From: Ophiura sarsii
Taxonomy: Eukaryota > Echinodermata > Ophiuroidea > Amphilepidida > Ophiuridae
NCBI GenBank assembly: GCA_035610835.1
Contig: CM069452.1
Coordinates: forward strand, 71,210,919-71,274,918
Direction: 5' to 3'
Length of the DNA: 64,000 nt
In this document: positions 54,575 through 64,000 of the stretch, piece after piece
Position numbering within the stretch: position 1 is the stretch's first letter
How the letters are laid out: each line of letters begins with the position of its first letter
Program-made: the position numbers and the translations under genes
Notes under the pieces: model-generated
What the model was told of the DNA's origin: nothing
Database searches by the model: none
What the model saw: the letters and a program-made list of their open reading frames with translations, nothing else

Positions 54575-55061
54575 CAGGGTGTATCAGAATGAACTTTACC
54601 GTGTTTCTAAAATACATAAAAAATACAACATTATTATTGTTTTAAATTTAAACAACTGCAATATAAAGGTGAACATGTTTCCTACATTATATGTTAATTT
54701 CATTGAGATATCTCTTTTTGTTCTCGCATGGCAAGACTTAATCGAAAATCGATGAAAAACATGTTTTCAATTTGTTAGCTCAAAGAATTTGCAGACCTTG
54801 AAAAGTCATCGGCAAATCTGACGTGTGGTGTCTTCTTATGCGTATTTTATGTCAACCACTTTTATTTTATTTTTTAAATTGATCATTGAAAAATTGAAAT
54901 CTACCATCTTTACCAGAAAGTCTATATTTTCCATTAGAAATTTCTGATTTTCAAAATCTAAAATTCTTATGAAAGCTGGACGTTTGCGCAAGATATATGT
55001 GATCAAATTAATATCGTAATAAATCATATTGCCTCGGTATAGTTCATTCTGGTACACCCTG
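54575..55061. mobile_element. Mariner-type foldback MITE
   Basis: CAGGGTGTATCAGAATGAAC at the left and the complement of CAGGGTGTACCAGAATGAAC at the right, with TA on each side (54573-54574 and 55062-55063). No transposase frame. Confidence 0.85.
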
Positions 55062-55249
55062 TACATACAATAAGTATTTGTGATGCGCTATTCCCCGGAG
55101 GCGCACAGCGCTTAAAAAAATACAAAATAATATTCATGTAAGATAACATAGTAATATAGCGAACAAGATTAGACAGGCTTAATATGACTGACTGGTCATG
55201 AAGTGAGACATTGTGAAATGATGCAACACTTTCATTCGAGCTGATTCCA

Positions 55250-55580
55250 GTTTGAGGCTCTCCTCACCGCAAATGGCGGATCCATGCCCCGGGGGAGGTA
55301 CTCGGATTTGGTTTTGTCGGGGTGTGCCGCTGGAGATTCAAAACCCCTACCCATTTCTAAGGGTGATTTTTAGGGGTTTTGCTTCATTTTAGACCAAATT
55401 TTCGCGAAAATAGACCTAATTTTGGCAAATTTTCGCGAAAATGTCTAAGGATTTTTCAGTTGAAAAGCCTACCCATGGCTAAGGATGTCTCATGAAAAAA
55501 TGACCCACTGGAGCGGCACGTCCCCGTATGCCTTACATACGTGAGTACCCCCCCCCCCCCCCCCCCCCCGGGATCCGTGC
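55250..55580. repeat. Poly-C repeat with CCCGGGGGAGGTACTC / GAGTACCCCCC ends
   Basis: ATCCATGCCCCGGGGGAGGT at 55281 and GAGTACC-poly C-GGGATCCGTG at 55542-55575 are inverted. The interior resembles the TACTCAGATTTGGTTTGGTC region at 17050. Confidence 0.6.
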
Positions 55581-55664
55581 AAAGACCGAATAGTAGATTC
55601 ATGATTCATAAACATTGCCCCTCAGTATCATTGCAGGAAAGGTAATAACTTCCAATTAAGGTTG

Positions 55665-56300
55665 TTCCTTAAGGCTATTTTTTATTTGATATTTTGATAG
55701 AGCTTGTTGAGCTCCACAATAATCTGAAATTTGAGATTGATTGATTGGAGGTACGGTTTTCTAGATAATTAAATCTAATTAATTATGCAGATGTCTTAAA
55801 GCCCAGGAAATCTTTTAAAAACTATAATTAACAAGCTCCCAAAATGTTGGCTTTGTAGCATTTATACTTTTCTTGTAAAAATTAATTAAACATATTTGCA
55901 TAGATTAATTATTTTACTATACTCTGTTTGGCCATCTCGAGACAGTGACGTAACTGAACAGTCGCAGCTTTTACGCACGCGTGTGTATCTTCCGCCTTTC
56001 AACTCTCGTGTTTGTACGCCAGCGCCGCGATTATGCTCGCGCGTTACGTGATGCAATAAGTAGAATACGCGGTTACGTCACTGTCTCGAGATGGCCAAAC
56101 AGAGTAAAGGTAGGCTAGGGGGTCAAAAATAATAAGAAACAAAAATGAACGCTTCAATTTTGCTTCATTTTTGACAATAAAATTGTCATCTAGAAAACCA
56201 TACCTCCGATCAATCTCAAATTTCAGATTATTGTGGAGCTCAGCAAGCTCTATCAAAATATCAAATAAAAAAATTAGCCATAGGAATAACCTTAAGGGAG
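55665..56300. mobile_element. Foldback with a second palindrome at its centre
   Basis: The outer arms (GTTCCTTAAGGCTATTTTTT..., TTGATAGAGCTTGTTGAGC, TAATCTGAAATTTGAGATTG) are complemented at 56160-56300. Inside, 55918-56104 is another palindrome with ACTCTGTTTGGCCATCTCGA arms and a CpG-rich centre (ACGCACGCGTG, GCGCGTTACG). Confidence 0.8.
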
Positions 56301-56344
56301 AGGCAGTGACATGAAATGTTAATCTGGTCATTGACACATGTGAC

Positions 56345-56582
56345 CCATCACATCGATACAGACCAGTTGTCGGCAATCCTTTTTTTCTTTTTTACGCTCA
56401 GGTGAGAAATAAGGAAAATAAAAGGAATTTGTCAACCCTCAAGCGTCACAAAAAAATATATTTATGTTCGATTTCGACAAGTTAGGTGTCATTTTCAAGC
56501 TACAATTTAGGTTTGTAACATGAAATTAAAATACAAATTTCCTTTTTGGAGACAACTGGCCTGTATTGATGTGATGGGTCTA
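56345..56582. repeat. Short foldback
   Basis: GACCCATCACATCGATACAG ... CAGTTGTC and the complement GACAACTGGCCTGTATTGAT ... GTGATGGGTC. Confidence 0.7.
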
Positions 56583-56727
56583 TGCTTATATAACAGCATC
56601 TATACTTTGTTTGTAAAGCTATATATATATATATATATTTAGTAGTTACACAGTCCACACAATTCCGCCATAAGGTAGCAGTGGCAGCAACAGATGTGAA
56701 CGTCATATATGGACGTCACAAATATCT

Positions 56728-57480
56728 ATAGACCATTTCAAATCCGAAAATACTCGATTTGTTCTGAATGTTTCCGATTAGCCAATTGTTTTTGACATCA
56801 GTCGCGAGTCATCCACATAAAAACAAACAATGTTTTCACCTGGGTGTTAGTCGGGTATCTACAGAGGGTTAGTGTGAACCCCCCCCCCCCCCCCAATGTT
56901 AAAACTCTACTCTGATCATACATGTTGGTTTTATATGCCAATCAATATATAGAATTTTGGCGGCCATCTTGGATTTAGGTGTGTTAACAAAGCAACAATT
57001 CTGGATATGAGTGTCTAGTGGTCTAATGCATACATCCCACTATTAAAACTATACTTTCACTATTATATACAATTTGATTGCTATATGTCATTTTATGAGA
57101 TTTGACCAGTTATGGCGGCCATTTTGGACGCCATCTTGCATAACCCTTAGCATTATGAAAATATTTTTGTTAACATCCTGATTATGTCTTAGGATCATAA
57201 TAGGAAGTAAAAAAAGTTGGTTTGGGGGAGTCCTGGGGGTGCACACTAACCCCTCTGTAGGCTCTGTAGATTCCCGACTATGTCTTTAATAACTTGTGTG
57301 TGGATTGCGCTGGTGTTGGTGAGAGATTGTTCCCTCACAAAGTTGTATTTTGCAGTGTTTCAGTATTAACAAAAACGGTGAGATAAAAGAGATTCGGGGT
57401 AATACCTTCACATTTTACCTTCAGCTCGATACATTTTGAAGTTGCCGGTATCGAAGCCATTGTTGATCAAAACAAAATAG
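56728..57480. mobile_element. Foldback (ATAGACCATTTCAAAT family) interrupted by another element
   Basis: The ATAGACCATTTCAAATCCGA end is at 56728-56850, and the rest of the same family resumes at about 57285 (GGATTGCGCTGGTGTTGGTG ...). Compare 32421-32926 in the opposite orientation. Between them, 56850-57278 is a distinct element with TIRs GTCGGGTATCTACAGAG / CTCTGTAGATTCCCGAC next to TA. Confidence 0.7.
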
Positions 57481-59451
57481 TCTCGCTACTAGTTTCACTT
57501 CACTATAGTTCAGTCAGTTCCAAATTGGCGAAACCTGTTGAATTTTATCTGGTTTAGATTGGTTGAGGCATGGAATTATTAGAAAGAGATAATTCCATGG
57601 TTGAGGGAAACTTATGTTACGCTGTTTTGAATAAAAGTGACCAATTTAACGTCCGAATACACTTCCAGATCTTGACCATTATATTTCATAAGATACGACC
57701 AATACAAAATTACGATACCGACAGCGAAAGGATCAATTCCTTTGTTATGAAATGATTAAAGAGCGGTAATTGCTTCATAAATAGGCCTTAAAGTTATATT
57801 ATGTGATCTTTCCAGGGAATGCCCTCAACATCGAAAAAAAAATTGAAAGCAGATTTTCTTGCAGATTTACATTTCTGATCATAAATCGTACATACATTCC
57901 AAGTTACAGGGCGATACGATTCTTAATTACTTTAAAATCATGGTTTTAGAGTGAAAATAAACTGTCGGATATCCGACAACTTATTTTATTCTAGTCTAAA
58001 TTCACTCTGAAACCATGATTTTGAGGTAATTAGGATTCGTATCGCTCTGTAACTTGGAATGTATGTACGATTTATGATCAGAAATGTAAATCTGCAAGAA
58101 AATCTACTTTCTAAAAAAAATCATGAATAGAGGGCGCTCTCTGAAAAAGATCACATACTATGCCTTTAAAGCTGTCTATTGTCCCTCAGTGCAACCATCC
58201 TAAGCATACTCTCAAAGATCAGGAGAAAGACCAAACAAGATGCTGGATTATCAAGTGGGTTTCGATTCATATTATTGTTTTCAGGGGGAAAAAATACATG
58301 TAGAGAGAGAAAGAGGGGGATAGACTATTATTTACTAGTCTTACTGTGGACATTGACAATTTTTTATTGGTTCAAGGATAATGGGTTTACTTAATCGGAC
58401 ATATTTACGAAAATAAGTGCAATATTATGTTTATTGATTTTATCAAAATACTATATCGTTTATTATTCACATTATATCAGCTAGTCACTGGTGACAATTT
58501 TTATTCAATATCCTCATCTAGTTTATCATGTTTATGAATATCCCTTGCGGACTATTTAATCATTGCAATTATTATTTATTAACTGACAGTGGTGATACTA
58601 TTTAATCCATATTTCATGATTTAATCTATTAGGAGACAATTTTGAACAAGTCTATTGTCTACTTAATTCTTTTAATAAACAAGATGTGTAATGCTTTAAA
58701 TCATAATCCTAGTAAACATTATTAAGCTCGTTAAGCTTGAAATTAAAAACCGTGTTTTTGGTGAAAAAACAGCTCCTGTACAGAAATAGTCATATTTACT
58801 TAACGGTATCATCAAATAGCGAGATTTTTTTTCTCCAGATGATAGCAAAGAAATGGCACAATCATTTAAAGTTTTGTTTGCCTTGATTTTGTGGTCAGAA
58901 ATTTTTTGTTGTTGATTTTTTCAATTAGGGTAAACTTTTATTTGACTCACCCTGTAGTGAGAAAAATATGGGGATTCTTCTGATATCAAAATATCTTGGT
59001 GTGAAAAAAAAAATCATAGCTCCAAAAAAGTGATCGGAACATACACCTTTAATGGAGCGCCACAATTATGACATAAAATGTATGGATGAAGCGCCAAATG
59101 CACCCTTTTTCTTATGTATTTTTAAACATTGTTGAGGAGTCCAAGCACCAACCACCATTGCTCCATGCGCCACATTTGGTGTGTGTACCGCCAGTTGGGA
59201 AGCCCTGATCTAGATCATAGCGCATGTGACATTAGCATGGAAAAAGGCGAGTTTTAAGATTACAACGAAACATCCAATGTACATCATGAATATTGAAGGT
59301 CTCCATCTTGTATAGATCATGAACAAATTTGAGTTTACTTTAATTATAGACCTCAAAATAAGTAACGGTAATGAATATGCTCATAACTCTACAAATATGG
59401 TTCCAACTTTTCATTTTGCTGGTGGCACATCCCTACCAAGAAAATATCCAA
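56844..59451. repeat. 2.6-kb tandem duplication, copy 1
   Basis: From GTGTTAGTCGGGTATC to the TATCCAAGT junction. Copy 2 (59452-62625) is almost identical: the short open frames at 57570 and 58179 recur unchanged at 60131 and 60741. Copy 1 retains about 47 bp (near 56935-56990) that copy 2 lacks. No recognised gene; it includes the TTAA MITE at 57788-58169. Confidence 0.95.
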
Positions 59452-61775
59452 GTGTTAGTCGGGTATCTACAGAGGGTTAGTGTGAACCCCCCCCCCCCCC
59501 CCCCATGTTAAAACTCTACTCTGATCATACATGTTGGTTTTATTTTACCAATTTTGGTGGCCATCCTGGATATGAGTGTCTAGTGGTCTAATACATACAT
59601 CCCACTATTAAAACTATACTTTCACTATACAATTTGATTGCTATATGTCATTTTATGAGATTTGACCAGTTATGTCGGCCATTTTGGACGCCATCCTGCA
59701 TAACCCCTTAGCATTATGAAAATATTTTTGTTAACATCCTGATTATGTCTTAGGATCATAATAGGAAGTAAAAAAAGTTGGTTTGGGGGAGTCCTGGGGG
59801 TGCACACTAACCCCTCTGTAGGCTCTGTAGATCCCCGACTATGTCTTTAATAACTTGTGTGTGGATTGCGCTGGTGTTGGTGAGAGATTGTTCCCTCACA
59901 AAGTTGTATTTTGCAGTGTTTCAGTATTAACAAAAACGGTGAGATAAAAGAGATTCGGGGTAATACCTTCACATTTTACCTTCAGCTCGATACATTTTGA
60001 AGTTGCCGGTATCGAAGCCATTGTTGATCAAAACAAAATAGTCTCGCTACTAGTTTCACTTCACTATAGTTCAGTCAGTTCCAAATTGGCGAAACCTGTT
60101 GAATTTTATCTGGTTTAGATTGGTTGAGGCATGGAATTATTAGAAAGAGATAATTCCATGGTTGAGGGAAACTTATGTTACGCTGTTTTGAATAAAAGTG
60201 ACCAATTTAACGTCCGAATACACTTCCAGATCTTGACCATTATATTTCATAAGATACGACCAATACAAAATTACGATACCGACAGCGAAAGGATCAATTC
60301 CTTTGTTATGAAATGATTAAAGAGCGGTAATTGCTTCATAAATAGGCCTTAAAGTTATATTATGTGATCTTTCCAGGGAATGCCCTCAACATCGAAAAAA
60401 AAAATTGAAAGCAGATTTTCTTGCAGATTTACATTTCTGATCATAAATCGTACATACATTCCAAGTTACAGGGCGATACGATTCTTAATTACTTTAAAAT
60501 CATGGTTTTAGAGTGAAAATAAACTGTCGGATATCCGACAACTTATTTTATTCTAGTCTAAATTCACTCTGAAACCATGATTTTGAGGTAATTAGGATTC
60601 GTATCGCTCTGTAACTTGGAATGTATGTACGATTTATGATCAGAAATGTAAATCTGCAAGAAAATCTACTTTCTAAAAAAAATCATGAATAGAGGGCGCT
60701 CTCTGAAAAAGATCACATACTATGCCTTTAAAGCTGTCTATTGTCCCTCAGTGCAACCATCCTAAGCATACTCTCAAAGATCAGGAGAAAGACCAAACAA
60801 GATGCTGGATTATCAAGTGGGTTTCGATTCATATTATTGTTTTCAGGGGGAAAAAATACATGTAGAGAGAGAAAGAGGGGGATAGACTATTATTTACTAG
60901 TCTTACTGTGGACATTGACAATTTTTTATTGGTTCAAGGATAATGGGTTTACTTAATCGGACATATTTACGAAAATAAGTGCAATATTATGTTTATTGAT
61001 TTTATCAAAATACTATATCGTTTATTATTCACATTATATCAGCTAGTCACTGGTGACAATTTTTATTCAATATCCTCATCTAGTTTATCATGTTTATGAA
61101 TATCCCTTGCGGACTATTTAATCATTGCAATTATTATTTATTAACTGACAGTGGTGATACTATTTAATCCATATTTCATGATTTAATCTATTAGGAGACA
61201 ATTTTGAACAAGTCTATTGTCTACTTAATTCTTTTAATAAACAAGATGTGTAATGCTTTACATCATAATCCTAGTAAACATTATTAAGCTCGTTAAGCTT
61301 GAAATTAAAAACCGTGTTTTTGGTGAAAAAACAGCTCCTGTACAGAAATAGTCATATTTACTTAACGATATCATCAAATAGCGTGATTTTTTTCCAGATG
61401 ATAGCAAAGAAATGGCACAATCATTTAAAGTTTTGTTTGCCTTGATTTTGTGGTCAGAAATTTTTTGTTGTTGATTTTTTTCAATTAGGGTAAACTTTTT
61501 TTTGACTCACCCTGTAGTGAGAAAAATATGGGGATTCTTCTGATATCAAAATATCTTGGTGTGAAAAAAAAATCATAGCTCCAAAAAAGTGATCGGAACA
61601 TACACCTTTAATGGAGCGCCACAATTATAACATAAAATGTATGGATGAAGCGCCAAATGCACCCTTTTTCTTATGTATTTTTAAATATTTTTTGAGGAGT
61701 CCAAGCACCAACCACCATTGCTCCATGCGCCACATTTGGTGTGTGTACCGCCAGTTGGGAAGCCCTGATCTAGAT

Positions 61776-62134
61776 CAGAGCCGTCAGATGGGGGGGGGGG
61801 GGGGGGGGGGGTGCGTTGGGTGCGGACGCACCCCCCCCCCCCCCCCCCTTGAAAATCTCTTTTTTTTCTTCTTTTTTTTAAAGTTAAAAATTGCGTTTTT
61901 CTTAGTTTCAAATTTCAGTGATAGTAAAACTACTCATAAAACATTTACTACAGTGCTTTTTGGACTGCGAAATTTTGTGTCCATGCGAAATTTTGTGACT
62001 TCACCCCCCCCCCCCCCCAATTTTTTTTGTTGGGAGGCAACCTTTTACGAGAAAAAAACACCTAGCTACGCCACTGCTTCCGGTAAAAAATCGTGAAAAC
62101 GCACCCCCTTGGGCAAAAGTGTCTGACGGCCCTG
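61776..62134. mobile_element. DNA transposon remnant with 5-bp target duplication (TAGAT)
   Basis: Ends CAGAGCCGTCAGA and TCTGACGGCCCTG are inverted; TAGAT flanks both sides (61771-61775 and 62135-62139), whereas copy 1 has a single TAGAT at the matching site. The inside holds poly-G (61790-61811), poly-C and a CACCTAGCTACGCCACTG segment. Non-autonomous; CAG-type ends suggest hAT-like, unproven. Confidence 0.85.
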
Positions 62135-62177
62135 TAGATCATAGCGCATGTGACATTAGCATGGAAAAAGGCGAGTC

Positions 62178-62428
62178 TTAACACTTTCCACGCGGCAGGC
62201 GGCTGCAGACGACATTCCAAAATGTCACAAAATGTTTCAAATATGTCAAAACTATTGAATTTCATTACCGTATTTGGAATCACCACGAGAAATGCATTGC
62301 AGTAAGTACAAACATGCCTAGTATTGATTCAGTAATCCTTGAGGTAGACGTTGAAAATTGGGAAAGATTTCTTAAAAAAATCTGTTAGCTAATAACTAAT
62401 AATACTATAGCCGCGTGGAAAGTGTTAA
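62178..62428. mobile_element. TTAA MITE 'CACTTTCCACGCGGC' family, with known empty site
   Basis: TTAACACTTTCCACGCGGCA ... GCCGCGTGGAAAGTGTTAA inserted at a site that in copy 1 reads GAGTTTTAAGATTACAAC. The single TTAA there has become two TTAAs here, directly showing the piggyBac-type target duplication. Confidence 0.95.
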
Positions 62429-62815
62429 GATTTACAACGAAACATCCATTGTACATCATGAATATTGAAGGTCTCCATCTTGTATAGATCATGAACAAAT
62501 TTGAGTTTACTTTAATTATAGACCTCAAAATAAGTAACGGTAATGAATATGCTCATAACTCTACAAATATGGTTCCAACTTTTCATTTTGCTGGTGGCAC
62601 ATCCCTACCAAGAAAATATCCAAGTACCGCCCCCCCCCCCCTACACCTTTTTGCACCAAGTATTTCAGATATACCAATCCAAAACATATCCGATGTACAC
62701 TTTGTTTTGACAATGGCTTCATATTTTTTATTATTTTATAAAATTGGGTCCAAATCGTTCTGATTGACTCGCCCTGTACATCATGAATAGTATCCAATAT
62801 ACACCGATCAAAATA

Positions 62816-63335
62816 TGTAAGTCCCCCCGCCCCCTAGCATATACTAGAATATTTCTAAAAATATTTGATGAATTTAAATAATTGTCAGCTAGAAAGATGC
62901 ACCCAATTGTTAGGCACATTTTGATACCAAATTTGTTGGCCTTGAGACAATGCAACGATAAGAAATTGTGCCATTTACCAATTTTTATACAGAAAAAAAA
63001 GTGGCACTAAATCGCACCGGCTATGGCTACATGTAGATTGTCCATACATCAATAAGCCGATCATAATCAATAAGTAGATCATAATCTTGTTTGTTAATTT
63101 TATGGACAAAACCAGCCATAGCCAGTGAGATTTAGTGCCACTTTTTTCTGTATAAAATTTGGTAAATGGTCCATTTTCTTATCGTTGTATTGTCTCAAGG
63201 CCAACAAATTTGGTATCAAAATGTGCCTAACAATTGGGTGCATCCTTCTAGCTGACAATTATTGAAATCCATCAAATATTTTTGGAAATATTCTAGTATA
63301 TGCTAGGGGGGAACTTACATCTTTTGATGGGTGTA
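62816..63335. mobile_element. Foldback with about 210-bp arms
   Basis: CTAGCATATACTAGAATATT ..., AAATTTGTTGGCCTTGAGAC ... and AAAGTGGCACTAAATC are complemented in reverse order at 63120-63310. The centre is AT-rich. Confidence 0.85.
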
Positions 63336-64000
63336 GATGCATAATGTACAATGTGTATGGTCAGAAATCACAAACTGGTCCAAAAAAAATGTTTCACTTC
63401 TAATAATGTTGAGAAATGCACCAATTCTGATTAAACGGGACAAAACTTAAGTTTTACATACTTAATGACCCACAAACTATATATTGTTGGAAAGCTTATG
63501 ATTCAAGGTTTTTCATTTTTGCAAAAAAGAATCAAATTATACAGGGTGTGTAAAATTTTTACAGGGTGGAACATAAAAAAGTTGATCGTTTTTGCTCCTC
63601 ACAAAATATTTTGATAGTTTGTACAATTAGGGTTTAGCTGAAGATAGTCACCAAAATCAGAACAACCGCAGAAAGTGCTACCAAATTTGCTAAGAATCAC
63701 TTACCCAAAATGTACACATCAGGAAAAGTACAGGGTGTCTAAAAGTATGATGAAATAATGCATAAAATGAAGGTTTGTATATAGTATTCTATGAAAGTTA
63801 GCATGGACTATTTAATTTAAAAGAAAAAGGTTATCAAAATGAACTACATGAATATCGTTAAAGTTCCTTTTATTTTGAATACAGGGTGGTGCAAAATAGG
63901 TCTAAATAGCAAATTTTTCATAAATCTATGAACAATTCTATGAAGAAACACTTCTGGATTTTTTAGTTAAATGTTTTACTACCCAGTGTAGAAAAGGACC
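63336..64000. repeat. Cluster of ACAGGGTG transposon-end motifs
   Basis: TACAGGGTGTGTAAAATTTT (63540), TACAGGGTGGAACATAAAAA (63561), TACAGGGTGTCTAAAAGTAT (63730) and TACAGGGTGGTGCAAAATAG (63883) appear in the same orientation. They resemble mariner-type left ends of different elements; the matching right ends, if any, lie past the window. Confidence 0.6.

Larger units (their letters stand above)
59452..62625. repeat. 2.6-kb tandem duplication, copy 2, with two extra insertions
   Basis: Starts with the same GTGTTAGTCGGGTATC and ends at TATCCAAGT. It is longer than copy 1 because of insertions at 61776-62134 and 62178-62428, both absent from copy 1, so both happened after the duplication. It carries the MITE copy at 60350-60731. 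Confidence 0.95.

Noticed and set aside
57570..60956. Two pairs of identical small open frames (61 and 71 aa)
   Set aside because: They are identical because the DNA is duplicated; no homology, coding bias or splice context was seen.

Overview
This is a 64 kb piece of an animal nuclear genome: AT-rich, intron-rich, and crowded with short inverted-repeat (foldback) transposable elements, minisatellites and long poly-G/poly-C tracts. The gene content (an adhesion-type GPCR, the tRNA-queuosine mannosyltransferase QTMAN/GTDC1, a DUF1295 membrane protein) and the repeat style suggest a marine invertebrate, probably a deuterostome such as an echinoderm or hemichordate; that placement is inference. 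There is one 100-N scaffold gap (6227-6326), so linkage and order across it are not proven.

Layout. (1) 1-2064, minus strand: three exons of an adhesion-type 7TM receptor (TM4, TM5, TM6); the rest lies off the left edge or upstream. (2) 2235-5097: a very large 20-bp minisatellite split by a tRNA-derived SINE-like insertion, then a short CpG-richer stretch and the gap. (3) 6394-16148, plus strand: six exons of a secreted family-3 solute-binding-protein-like (periplasmic-binding-protein fold) gene. The N-terminus is missing near the gap; the introns are full of foldback elements. (4) 16150-24400: repeat country with foldbacks and a broken non-LTR reverse transcriptase (19830-20714). (5) 24486-30764, minus strand: a complete five-exon DUF1295 gene of 268 aa. 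(6) 30765-37515: the divergent intergenic region, with foldbacks, a SINE head and a LINE 3' tail. (7) 37516-51240, plus strand: a complete eight-exon QTMAN gene of 1126 aa. Its third exon carries a 129-bp in-frame tandem array that makes the protein about 2.5 times the usual length. Exon 2 has been tandemly copied about seven times together with its donor site, and exon 5 has a truncated duplicate. (8) 51241-64000: no gene recognised; foldbacks and a 2.6 kb tandem duplication (56844-59451 / 59452-62625).

The genes do not form a pathway. QTMAN modifies tRNA, DUF1295 is a reductase-like membrane protein, the solute-binding-like protein is probably extracellular and the GPCR is a surface receptor. 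The most interesting signals are the exon-level and coding-repeat expansions in QTMAN, the bacterial-type binding-protein gene in an animal, dispersed fragments of the DUF1295 last exon, and internally dated transposon insertions with visible target-site duplications.
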